Assembly: GCA_937925635.1 (NCBI GenBank)
Contig: CALALX010000107.1
Span: forward strand, 1-9,469
Direction: 5' to 3'
Length of the DNA: 9,469 bases
Source: an uncultured Caulobacter sp.
GTDB taxonomy: Bacteria; Pseudomonadota; Alphaproteobacteria; Caulobacterales; Caulobacteraceae
Shown: positions 1-7,074 of the stretch, one piece after another
Position numbering within the stretch: the stretch's first letter is position 1
Layout of the letters: the number at the start of each line of letters is the position of its first letter
Position numbers and translations under genes: made by a program
The notes under the pieces: model-generated
Databases searched by the model: none
What the model saw: the letters and a program-made list of their open reading frames with translations, nothing else
Told to the model about the DNA's origin: nothing

Positions 1-1263
<1,263 letters not shown>

Positions 1264-1920
1264 TCAGGACTCCGAGCGCCCCCGCGAAGGCGGGGGTCCA
1301 GGCGGCGTTTGGACCGCGTTCGATTCAGCTTGGGTCCCCGCCTTCGCGGGGATGATCGGTGAGGGAGACGTCTTTGCCCGCACCAGGCCCGGCAGGCCGT
1401 CGATGGAGGTGGAATTGCTCTCGTAGCGCCGCGCGCGCCACTCGGCCTCGGGGCGGTGATCGACGTGGCGGCGCAGCTGCTCGCGCTCGCCCCTGAAGTC
1501 CATGAACGGCACGCCCCAGCCGCAGCTGTCGGCGATGCGGTCGATGTGGACGGTGATGATCGAGCGGGCGCGCTCGAAGGTCGGGAACAGGGCCATCAGC
1601 TCGGCGAAGCCCGGGTCGTCGAAGTTGGTCGCCTCGCCGCGTCCATACAGGCGCAGGATGCTCGCCTGCCCCTCGAAGGCGCAGAACATCAGGGTGATGC
1701 GGCCGTTCTCGCGAACGTGGGCAAGGGTCTCGATCCCCGAGCCGCCGAGGTCAAGGTAGGCGACAGTGTGGGCGTCGAGCACGACCAGGCTGTCGTAGCC
1801 CTTGGGCGAGACGTTCACGCTGCCCTCGGCCGACAGCGGCGCGGTGGCGACGAAGAACAGCTTCTGGGCCTTGATGAAGGCGATCAGGCGGTCGTCGAGG
1901 GCGTCGTAGGTGCTGGCCAT
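1264..1920 (-). CDS. Pyridoxamine 5'-phosphate oxidase-like (split-barrel flavin) protein with repeat-derived tail
   Basis: The protein has 218 residues. The N-terminal part reads as the PNPOx-like split-barrel fold: an early helix (LIAFIKAQKLFFVATA), then GSVNVSPKGYDS, a strand-rich middle with TAYLDLGG-like text, and the family-typical stretch near residues 80-96 with MFCAFEGQASILRLYGRG. Such proteins usually bind FMN, F420 or haem and may reduce small molecules; the substrate here cannot be told, and it is not the canonical PdxH, which is longer in its conserved C-terminus. Residues from about 184 on (SPSPIIPAKAGTQ, then Pro- and Ser-rich text) are translated from the inverted repeat pair at 1279-1351 and look like an acquired tail rather than part of the fold. 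It sits between two halves of methionine synthase: its ATG abuts the preceding TGA and its own TGA abuts the ATG of the next gene. Confidence 0.85.
   Translation of the reverse strand: MASTYDALDDRLIAFIKAQKLFFVATAPLSAEGSVNVSPKGYDSLVVLDAHTVAYLDLGGSGIETLAHVRENGRITLMFCAFEGQASILRLYGRGEATNFDDPGFAELMALFPTFERARSIITVHIDRIADSCGWGVPFMDFRGEREQLRRHVDHRPEAEWRARRYESNSTSIDGLPGLVRAKTSPSPIIPAKAGTQAESNAVQTPPGPPPSRGRSES
1279..1351. repeat. Inverted pair of GC-palindromic interspersed repeats
   Basis: Two copies of a 16-base palindromic unit face each other. Copy A, CCCCGCGAAGGCGGGG, is at 1280-1295; copy B, its exact reverse complement, is at 1336-1351, leaving 40 bases between. Each copy can fold alone (6- to 7-bp GC arms, 4-base loop; the arms of copy A extend to 1279-1296), or the two can pair as one 16-bp stem. 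Flanking bases GTCC/GGGTCC and GG/AGCTT also partly match, so the unit is longer than 16 bases. Translated on the minus strand, copy B gives IIPAKAGTQ, a sequence commonly seen at the ends of predicted proteins in Caulobacter-like and other GC-rich proteobacteria where such repeats have invaded. It lies wholly inside the last 30 codons of the oxidase-like gene, close before the methionine synthase start. Confidence 0.88.
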
Positions 1921-2289
1921 TCAGGCCCCCGCCGCGCGTTCGCGCCCGCCGAGGATCATGCGGCGGGTCAGGACGGCCTGCAGAACCCCGTGATTGAACA
2001 GGGTGCGCCAGATCTTGAAGTCCTGGGCCTGCAGGCCCTGCAGCCTGCCGACGATTTGCTTGAGGCGGATCAGGTCGGCCTCGGCGATGGCTGTCTTCAG
2101 TTCGGCCACCGAGGCAAAGCCCTCACCGCCGGTCTGTGGCGCCAGCCCGACCCTGCCGCAGACGACGAAAAAGCCCTTGCTCAACGGACCCACGGACTTG
2201 TCGCCCAGCGATCCGGCAGGAACGCGGTTGAGCCGCGCGCGCAGATCCCGGATCTGTTCAGCCTCAATAGGAGAGAGTGCGAGCGCCAT
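1921..2289 (-). CDS. Unrecognised 122-residue protein between methionine synthase halves
   Basis: I do not recognise a family. The product is a small, soluble-looking protein without signal peptide, membrane segment or clear metal site (one Cys, in FFVVCGRVG). The N-terminus is helical (SPIEAEQIRDLRARLNRV), followed by a Gly/Ser-rich stretch with FFVVCGRVGLAPQTGG. The C-terminal half (residues about 60-113) is predicted helical with heptad-like spacing (LKTAIAEADLIRLKQIVGRL, then WRTLFNHGVLQAVLTRRMI). It is likely a real gene: it starts one base after the stop of the homocysteine-domain gene and its TGA abuts the next ATG, so it is translationally coupled on both sides. There is no strong Shine-Dalgarno of its own. 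Placement suggests a function tied to methionine synthase or its neighbour flavin protein, but that is inference only. Confidence 0.75.
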   Translation of the reverse strand: MALALSPIEAEQIRDLRARLNRVPAGSLGDKSVGPLSKGFFVVCGRVGLAPQTGGEGFASVAELKTAIAEADLIRLKQIVGRLQGLQAQDFKIWRTLFNHGVLQAVLTRRMILGGRERAAGA

Positions 2290-2290
2290 C

Positions 2291-3355
2291 TCAGACCAGC
2301 TCGAACGGTTCCAGCCCCGCCAGCCGCAGGGCGCGCGGACGTTCGGGCGGCATGCGCGGCGGCAGGCCGGCGACCGCCTCGGCGATGTGCTTCACATGGT
2401 CCGGCGTCGTGCCGCAGCAGCCGCCGAGGATGTTGACCAGGCCGCTCTCGGCCCACTCGTGCAGCTGGCAGGCCGTCTCGTGCGGCTGCTCGTCGTACTG
2501 GCCCATGGCGTTGGGCAGGCCGGCGTTGGGATAGGCCGCGACCAGGGTGTCGGCGATGCGCGACAGCTCGGCGATGTGCGGCCGCATCAGGTCGGCGCCC
2601 AGCGCGCAGTTCAGGCCGATGGCGAACGGCTTCACATGCTTGACGCTATTCCAGAAGGCCTCGACCGTCTGGCCCGACAGGGTGCGGCCCGAGCGGTCGG
2701 TAATGGTGCCGCTGATCCAGACTGGCAGCGCTTCGTGGCCCGCCTCGTCGCGCAGGTCGAGGATGGCCTTGATCGCGGCCTTGCAGTTCAGGGTGTCGGT
2801 GATGGTCTCGATCAGGAACAGGTCGACGCCGCCGTCGTAGAGGCCCCTCACCTGCTCGCGATAGGCGTCGTAGACCTGTTCGAAGGTGACGGTCCGCGCG
2901 CCGGGGTCGTTCACGTCCGAGGACATCGACAGCATGACGTTCAGCGGGCCGAGCGCGCCGGCCAGGAAGCGCGGCTTAAGCGGCTCCTTCGCGGTCCAGC
3001 GGTCGGCGGCCTCACGGCCCAGCTTCGCGCCCTCGAAGTTGATGTCGTAGGCGGCGGCCTCGCAGTGGTAGTCGCGCTGGGCGATGGTGGTGGCGCTGAA
3101 GGTGTTGGTCTCGCTGATGTCGGCGCCGGCGCCATAGTAGGCGTCGTGCAGTTCGGTGACGATGTCCGGCCGGGTGAGGCACAGGATGTCGTTGTTGCCC
3201 TTCATCTGCACCGGGTGACCGGCGAAGCGCGCGCCGCGGAAGTCTTCCTCCGACAGGCCCTTGCGCTGGATCATCACGCCCCAAGAGCCGTCCAGGACAA
3301 GGATCCGCTCGCGGGCCGATTGCTTCAGGATTTCAATGCGTTCGGCGCGAGTCAT
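2291..3355 (-). CDS. metH: Methionine synthase, homocysteine-binding half (stand-alone homocysteine S-methyltransferase domain)
   Basis: This 354-residue protein is the zinc-dependent homocysteine-binding barrel, the N-terminal module of full-length MetH. The opening ILVLDGSWGVMIQ, the ADISETNTFSATTIAQ stretch and LIETITDT follow the family. The three zinc-ligand cysteines are present: C250 in GLNCALGAD, and C313/C314 in LGGCCGTTPDH. It must work with the folate/cobalamin protein encoded downstream (1-1263), because it has no cobalamin or folate module. I chose ATG 3355-3353 because it forms an ATGA overlap with the stop of the beta-lactamase and has AGGGA 8 bases upstream. An in-frame ATG at 3364-3362 would add three residues but leaves no room for a ribosome-binding site. 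The usual MetH is one polypeptide; here the halves are separated by two other genes. A betaine-homocysteine or MmuM-type enzyme is the alternative, but the MetH-like sequence and the context argue against it. Confidence 0.95.
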   Translation of the reverse strand: MTRAERIEILKQSARERILVLDGSWGVMIQRKGLSEEDFRGARFAGHPVQMKGNNDILCLTRPDIVTELHDAYYGAGADISETNTFSATTIAQRDYHCEAAAYDINFEGAKLGREAADRWTAKEPLKPRFLAGALGPLNVMLSMSSDVNDPGARTVTFEQVYDAYREQVRGLYDGGVDLFLIETITDTLNCKAAIKAILDLRDEAGHEALPVWISGTITDRSGRTLSGQTVEAFWNSVKHVKPFAIGLNCALGADLMRPHIAELSRIADTLVAAYPNAGLPNAMGQYDEQPHETACQLHEWAESGLVNILGGCCGTTPDHVKHIAEAVAGLPPRMPPERPRALRLAGLEPFELV

Positions 3356-4209
3356 CGGGGGCATCCCTGCTCGGCGCAGGCCTTCTCGAAATCGGCTCTT
3401 GAGGCGGCCACGACCCGGCCGAGTTCCGCAGGGTCCACGAACGGACTGGGCTGGCCGTCCCTCAGCCGGGCGCGCTTGGCGGCGAGGTCGAACTGCTCGG
3501 CGTGCGGGGCGAGGAAGACGTCGGCCCTCATCTTCGCCAGCCGCTCGAAGCTGCGGCGGTAGTCGGCGACGATTCCCTTGTACTGCTCCTTCGGGGCCAG
3601 CCGATTGGCCGCCACCGAGGTCGAGCAGTAGTAGACCGCCTTGCGCACGACGCCGTCGACCTTCAGCGGAAAGGTCCAGGTCGTGCAGCCGGCGCTGTGG
3701 CCCGGCGTGAAGTTGGCGGTCAGGGTGACGCCGCCCAATGTGACCGTCTCTCCGTCCTTGAGGACCTTATCGACCTTCACGGGGGGGAACTTGAGGTAGG
3801 CGACCTCCTCCGAACCCGGATAGACGCCCTTCTCCAGCGCGACCTTGTCGCCGGGCGCGGCGGCCAGGATCGCACCGCTGTCCTTCTTGATCCGCGCCAG
3901 GCCGGCGGCATGGTCGAAATGGGCGTGGCTATTGAGCAGCAGCTCGATGTCCTCGACCTTGAAGCCGAGCGCGCGGACGTTGGCTTCGATCCGGTCGACG
4001 TTCTGCTCCATCGGCGCGTCGATCAGGATGTGGCCTTTTGGCGTGGTGATCAGCCAGGCCGACAGGCCTTCGCTGCCCACATAGTAGAGGTTGTCGGCGA
4101 CCTTGAACGGCGCGGTCGGCTTCACCCATGTAGGCGGCCATGTCTGGGCCAGCGCGACGGTGGCGGTCACGGCGAACGCGGCGCCGAGCAGGAATCCAGG
4201 CCTCTTCAC
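3352..4209 (-). CDS. Subclass B3 metallo-beta-lactamase, secreted (CAU-1-like)
   Basis: The product is a 285-residue di-zinc hydrolase. Residues 1-21 form a signal peptide (basic KR, hydrophobic core, ALA before Q22), so it should act in the periplasm. Zinc ligands are visible: H95, H97, D99 and H100 in SHAHFDH, H171 in GHSAGCTTW, and H236 in APHAEQF. The second-site Cys of B1/B2 enzymes is replaced by Ser (STS near 196-198), as in B3. GTG 4209 is the start: a perfect AAGGAGG lies 7 bases upstream, the signal peptide follows directly, and GTGA overlaps the metF stop. Frame upstream of it is Arg-rich and lacks sense. Its stop overlaps the next ATG. B3 enzymes hydrolyse beta-lactams including carbapenems; C. 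crescentus is known for a B3 enzyme (CAU-1). From memory that gene is also near metF/metH, which I could not verify. A related hydrolase of other substrate is possible. Confidence 0.93.
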   Translation of the reverse strand: MKRPGFLLGAAFAVTATVALAQTWPPTWVKPTAPFKVADNLYYVGSEGLSAWLITTPKGHILIDAPMEQNVDRIEANVRALGFKVEDIELLLNSHAHFDHAAGLARIKKDSGAILAAAPGDKVALEKGVYPGSEEVAYLKFPPVKVDKVLKDGETVTLGGVTLTANFTPGHSAGCTTWTFPLKVDGVVRKAVYYCSTSVAANRLAPKEQYKGIVADYRRSFERLAKMRADVFLAPHAEQFDLAAKRARLRDGQPSPFVDPAELGRVVAASRADFEKACAEQGCPR

Positions 4210-5147
4210 GCGGCGGCCTCCTTCGGCGCTGTCGGGGTCTGGCGCACGCCCAGCACGCGGCAGATGGCGTAGACCAGGTCGGCGCGGTTGAGCGTGTAGA
4301 AGTGAAAATCCGTGAAGCCCTGCTCCTCGAGCTTGGCGCACATCTCGGCGGCGATCGAGCAGGCGATCAGGCGGCGAGTGTCGGGATCACCGTCGAGGCC
4401 GTCGAACAGGTTGCCGAGCCAGGACGGCAGGGTGGCGCCGCAGGCGGCGGCCATCTTCACCAGGCCCTTGTAGTTGCTGACCGGCATGATCCCCGGCGAG
4501 ATCGGGATGGTGATCCCGACGGCGCGGACCCGGTCGACGAAACGCAGGAAGGCGTCGATGTCGAAGAAGAACTGGCTGATCGCCCGGGTCGCGCCGGCGT
4601 CGACCTTGGCCTTCAGCACGTCGATGTCGTGCTCCAGGCTGGGACTTTCTGGGTGCTTCTCGGGATAGACCCCGACCAGCACCTCGAACGGCGCGATGCG
4701 GGTGATCGCGGCGGTAAGTTCCGTGGCGTTGGCGTAGCCGTCTTCACGCGGGACATAGACCCCGCCGAGCCCGGTGGGCGGATCGCCGCGCAGGGCGACG
4801 ACGTGGCGGACGCCGGCGGCCCAGTATTCGCGGATGACCTCGTCGACCTCCTCGCGCGAGGCCTCGACACAGGTCAGGTGCGCGGCCGGCTTCAGCGCCG
4901 TCTCCTCGATGATGCGTCGGACGGTGCGATGGGTGCGCTCGCGCGTCGAGCCGCCGGCGCCGTAGGTGACCGACACGAAATCCGGCGCCAGCGGCTCCAG
5001 GCGACGGATCGCGGCCCAAAGGCTCTCCTCCATCTCCGGCGTCTTGGGCGGAAAGAACTCGAAGCTGATGCCGAGCGGCCGCGAGGGCTTCTCGCCGGCG
5101 CGGGCGACCGGACCGATGACGCGGCGGGGGGCGGGCGCGCTGCTCAT
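4206..5147 (-). CDS. metF: 5,10-methylenetetrahydrofolate reductase
   Basis: MetF is a cytoplasmic FAD enzyme that reduces 5,10-methylene-THF to 5-methyl-THF, the methyl donor of methionine synthase. At 313 residues it is slightly longer than E. coli MetF (296), with about 18 extra N-terminal residues. Visible landmarks are ISFEFFPPK with catalytic E30, VTYGAGGSTRERT at 60-72, VALRGDPP with D122, and ISQFFFD with Q192. The C-terminal part SPGIMPVSNYKGL is also typical. ATG 5147-5145 is the chosen start: it overlaps the stop of the regulator gene as ATGA and has AAAGGAA (5154-5160) about 6 bases upstream. The open frame further upstream is an Arg-rich shadow of the regulator gene. It sits second in the operon, upstream of both methionine synthase halves, so substrate supply and use are co-expressed. 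Confidence 0.97.
   Translation of the reverse strand: MSSAPAPRRVIGPVARAGEKPSRPLGISFEFFPPKTPEMEESLWAAIRRLEPLAPDFVSVTYGAGGSTRERTHRTVRRIIEETALKPAAHLTCVEASREEVDEVIREYWAAGVRHVVALRGDPPTGLGGVYVPREDGYANATELTAAITRIAPFEVLVGVYPEKHPESPSLEHDIDVLKAKVDAGATRAISQFFFDIDAFLRFVDRVRAVGITIPISPGIMPVSNYKGLVKMAAACGATLPSWLGNLFDGLDGDPDTRRLIACSIAAEMCAKLEEQGFTDFHFYTLNRADLVYAICRVLGVRQTPTAPKEAAA
4217..4223 (-). promoter_or_regulatory. Ribosome-binding site that fixes the GTG start of the beta-lactamase
   Basis: The minus strand reads AAGGAGG, the strongest Shine-Dalgarno in the window, 7 bases before GTG 4209-4207. It lies inside the last codons of metF. It shows that the beta-lactamase begins at the signal peptide and not at the in-frame ATG 132 bases further upstream. 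Confidence 0.85.
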
Positions 5148-6115
5148 GCGGCGTTCCTTTCGGCGACGGCCGGACGGCGCGCCGTCCAGATCTTGACGGT
5201 CAGGCCTTCGCCGTCGGCGGACGGCAAGGCGAGGCTTTGTTCCAGCGTCAGGCCGCCGGCGGCGACCCAGCGGCCGATTTCCTCGTCGGAGAAGCCGAGG
5301 CGGCGGTGCTGGTGCTGCTCGCGAAGGAATTCCAGCGCGTGCGGCGCGAAGTCGACGATCAGAAGGCGGCCATCTGGCGCGACTAGGCGGCAAGCCTCGG
5401 CGACGGCGGCGGCCGGATCACCCAGGTAGTGCAGGACCTGGTGGACGGTCACCAGATCGGCGCTGCCGGTCGGCAAGCCGGTGGCGAAGATGTCTCCGTG
5501 GCGCAGCTCGCAGACCGACAGACCCGCCTCGCCGACGTTCAGCCGCGCGATGTTGAGCATCTGCTGGGAGAGGTCCAGGCCCAGCGCGCGAGTCGCGCGG
5601 CCGCCCAGCAGGGTCAGCATGCGGCCGGTGCCGGCGCCCAGGTCCACGAGGCGGCCCAGAGGCCCCTCGCCCGCCGCCTGCTCGATGGCGGCCTCGACCT
5701 GAGCCTCGGCGACGTAGAGCGAGCGGATCTCGTCCCAACGGGCGGCGTTGCGCGCGAAATAGGCGGCGGCCTCGGCGGAGCGCTCGGTCTCGACCTGCGA
5801 CAGCCTCTGGGCGTCCCGGCGCAGCTGCGCGTCGGCCGGATCGATCAGCGCCAGGGCATGGTCGGCGAGGACCCGGCCCGGTCCGGCGGCCGCCAGGCGG
5901 TAAAAGACCCAGGCCCCGTCCGGGAAGCGCTCGACCAGCCCGGCCTCGGCCAGCAGCTTGAGGTGGCGGGAGACGCGCGGCTGGCTCTGGTCCAGCACGC
6001 GGCACAGTTCCAGGACCGAAAGCTCCTCGCGAGCGAGGAGCGCGAGCATCCGCAGCCGCGTCGGCTCGCCCGCGGCGCGCAGGATGTCCACCGTCTGGCC
6101 GGAACTCAGCGTCAT
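5144..6115 (-). CDS. ArsR-family regulator fused to SAM-dependent methyltransferase domain (SahR-like)
   Basis: The protein has 323 residues in two parts. Residues about 8-78 are an ArsR winged helix (AAGEPTRLRMLALLA, recognition helix around QSQPRVSRHLKLLAEAGLV, wing DGAWVFYRL). The metal-binding ELCVCDL motif of arsenic/metal sensors is replaced by ELSVLELCRVL, so metal sensing is unlikely. Residues about 115-300 are a class I methyltransferase domain: motif I LVDLGAGTGRML (157-168), acidic residue near GLDLS (181), and DLVTVHQVLHYL (220-231). A protein of this design at the head of a methionine operon most likely senses SAM or S-adenosylhomocysteine with the methyltransferase-like domain; SahR regulators of methionine metabolism are the known parallel. 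True methylation activity cannot be judged. ATG 6115 has no Shine-Dalgarno and lies 7 bases from the operator palindrome, which suggests a leaderless message and autoregulation. Its TGA overlaps the metF ATG. Confidence 0.92.
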   Translation of the reverse strand: MTLSSGQTVDILRAAGEPTRLRMLALLAREELSVLELCRVLDQSQPRVSRHLKLLAEAGLVERFPDGAWVFYRLAAAGPGRVLADHALALIDPADAQLRRDAQRLSQVETERSAEAAAYFARNAARWDEIRSLYVAEAQVEAAIEQAAGEGPLGRLVDLGAGTGRMLTLLGGRATRALGLDLSQQMLNIARLNVGEAGLSVCELRHGDIFATGLPTGSADLVTVHQVLHYLGDPAAAVAEACRLVAPDGRLLIVDFAPHALEFLREQHQHRRLGFSDEEIGRWVAAGGLTLEQSLALPSADGEGLTVKIWTARRPAVAERNAA

Positions 6116-6122
6116 GGCCGAT

Positions 6123-6138
6123 ATAAAGATATCTTTAT
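6123..6138. promoter_or_regulatory. Perfect 16-bp palindromic operator of the methionine operon
   Basis: ATAAAGATATCTTTAT is a perfect palindrome; after a single mismatched pair just outside it (6122/6139), the next pair (6121/6140) matches again. It is strikingly AT-rich in a GC-rich region. It ends 7 bases before the ATG of the ArsR/methyltransferase gene and overlaps the likely -10 region of the minus-strand promoter (TTTATA at 6127-6122 or TATATC just after it). Binding there would block transcription. ArsR-family dimers use such AT-rich palindromes, so self-regulation by the adjacent gene product is the natural reading, inferred but not shown. Confidence 0.8.
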
Positions 6139-6155
6139 GTGCTTATGTAAAGCAC
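6139..6155. promoter_or_regulatory. Second dyad and -35-like element upstream of the methionine operon
   Basis: GTGCTT-ATGTA-AAGCAC is a perfect 6-bp dyad with a 5-base spacer, touching the 16-bp operator. On the minus strand it contains TTTACA (6151-6146), a plausible -35, with TTTATA 18 bases or TATATC 20 bases downstream as possible -10 elements. It could be a second protein site or just promoter sequence. No Shine-Dalgarno is seen, so transcription may start at or near the ATG. Confidence 0.5.
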
Positions 6156-6382
6156 GAATTGCCCCTATCCGAGGAGCCGGGGCCCAAACCGCGCGAAGCG
6201 GCGCCAGCATAGCGTGGTTCCGGGGTCAGCGCGACTTCTCCCGCCTCTATTCGGTATGGAGAGGATCGGCGCGCTCAGAGGGGCGAGGGCTGAGGCTGCC
6301 ACCATCATCGCTTGCCTCGGGAAGCGACATCACGGTTCTCCCCGTCCGCTCGGCGGATCATTTGCCCCAACCACGCAGCAGG
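6156..6382. other. Intergenic spacer without recognisable gene or riboswitch
   Basis: These 227 bases separate the methionine operon promoter from the end of the TetR gene. Open frames here are short, without ribosome-binding sites or convincing protein text. I looked for SAM, SAH and cobalamin riboswitch cores and saw none; they would also lie upstream of the inferred promoter. Only weak short hairpins are present, such as TCCGC-TCG-GCGGA at 6345-6357, 26 bases past the tetR stop. Confidence 0.6.
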
Positions 6383-6997
6383 TTATCCGCTCACCACCTT
6401 CGCCGCCGCCCTCGCCCAGCCTTCCAGCATCTCCCGGCCGACGCCCGCCCGCGATCGGATCGCCAGGCCATGCAGCCCACTCATGGCCATGAAGGCCAGG
6501 GCCGGGACGTCGGCGTCCGCCGGCAGGTCGCCGTCCGACACGGCGCGCTCCAGCCGTTCCATCATCAATCGGTCCATGTCCTCAAACGAGGTCCTGAGGA
6601 TCTCGCGCACCGCCTCGTCCTCGATGGCGTCGGCCAGCGCCGTCCCCACCAGGAAGCAGCCGCGGCCGCTGTCGCGATCGTCGACATAGATGCCGACCGC
6701 GCGGCCGTAGAAGTTGGTCAGGGTCTCGCGCAGCGAGGTCCCAAAGGCCATCGCGGCGCTGGTCGCGCGCACCATCCCCTCGGCCTGCTGGCGCAGCGCC
6801 GTCAGATAGAGCGCCCGCTTGTCGCCGAAGGCGGCGTAGAGGCTGGGCCGGTTCATCCCCGTCGCCGCCGCCAGGTCGTCCAGCGAGGTCGCCGCGTAGC
6901 CCTGACGCCAGAAGGCATCCCGCGCGGCGGCCAGCGCCTGGGCGGGATCATAGGCGCGGGGACGCCCGCGTGGCTTGCCTTCAGTTTTTTGTACCAT
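6383..6997 (-). CDS. TetR/AcrR-family transcriptional repressor
   Basis: This is a 204-residue one-component regulator. The basic N-terminal arm GKPRGRPRAYDPAQAL leads into a TetR helix-turn-helix: FWRQGYAATSLDDLAAATGMNRPSLYAAFGDKRALY (residues 29-64, given here by its landmarks TSLDDLA and PSLYAAFGDK). This wording (GRPR, FW-x-GY, SLYAAFGDK) resembles the ComR-like branch of TetR proteins. The C-terminal half, with DSGRGCFLVGTALADAI, is the ligand/dimer domain; the ligand is unknown. ATG 6997-6995 is preferred over an in-frame TTG at 7006 that would add MCE. No clear Shine-Dalgarno is present. It is divergent from a glutathione S-transferase across a 77-base gap holding palindromes, so it probably represses that gene and itself. 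Electrophile or xenobiotic response is a reasonable inference. Confidence 0.92.
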   Translation of the reverse strand: MVQKTEGKPRGRPRAYDPAQALAAARDAFWRQGYAATSLDDLAAATGMNRPSLYAAFGDKRALYLTALRQQAEGMVRATSAAMAFGTSLRETLTNFYGRAVGIYVDDRDSGRGCFLVGTALADAIEDEAVREILRTSFEDMDRLMMERLERAVSDGDLPADADVPALAFMAMSGLHGLAIRSRAGVGREMLEGWARAAAKVVSG

Positions 6998-7042
6998 TTC
7001 GCACAAATTAAATTGACCGCCGCATATTTATGCGAAACGGTA
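6992..7042. promoter_or_regulatory. Long inverted repeat in the tetR / glutathione S-transferase promoter gap
   Basis: TACCATTTCGCA (6992-7003) and TGCGAAACGGTA (7031-7042) are inverted copies matching at 11 of 12 positions, 27 bases apart. The left arm covers the tetR start codon and itself sits in a partial dyad TTTGT-N10-ACAAA (6988-7007). Two TetR dimers on the two arms, or one on each divergent promoter, would fit. A -35-like TTGACC lies at 7013-7018 for the plus strand, but no good -10 at normal spacing is seen. Confidence 0.6.
7021..7034. promoter_or_regulatory. Perfect palindrome CGCATA-TT-TATGCG, likely TetR operator
   Basis: The 14-base sequence is perfectly palindromic around a TT centre and lies roughly midway between the divergent start codons. 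Size and position are typical of a TetR-type operator. It shares TGCG with the right arm of the longer inverted repeat, so the two may be alternative readings of one regulatory region. Confidence 0.6.
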
Positions 7043-7074
7043 AGAAAATAAAGGCCTGCCCAATGGAGAAGACC

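Noticed and set aside
1279..1351. CRISPR array or insertion sequence
   Set aside because: Only two inverted units, no spacers of regular size, no transposase; it fits a small interspersed palindromic repeat.
1994..3562. 522-codon plus-strand open frame
   Set aside because: It runs antisense across three genes with strong motifs on the minus strand; the translation is Ala/Gly/Arg-rich shadow.
6195..6221. GGAAC-N16-CGCTT on the minus strand as an EcfG-type general stress promoter
   Set aside because: The -10 part does not match the expected GTT, and the site is about 75 bases upstream of a better promoter.
6345..6357. TCCGC-TCG-GCGGA hairpin as tetR terminator
   Set aside because: Only 5-bp arms and no T-run on the minus strand; common by chance at this GC content.
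6156..6382. Possible SAM, SAH or cobalamin riboswitch upstream of the methionine operon
   Set aside because: No conserved core was seen, and the inferred promoter at 6120-6155 leaves no leader for one.
5429..7051. 540-codon plus-strand open frame
   Set aside because: It crosses the regulator gene, its promoter and the tetR gene antisense, and has no recognisable domain.
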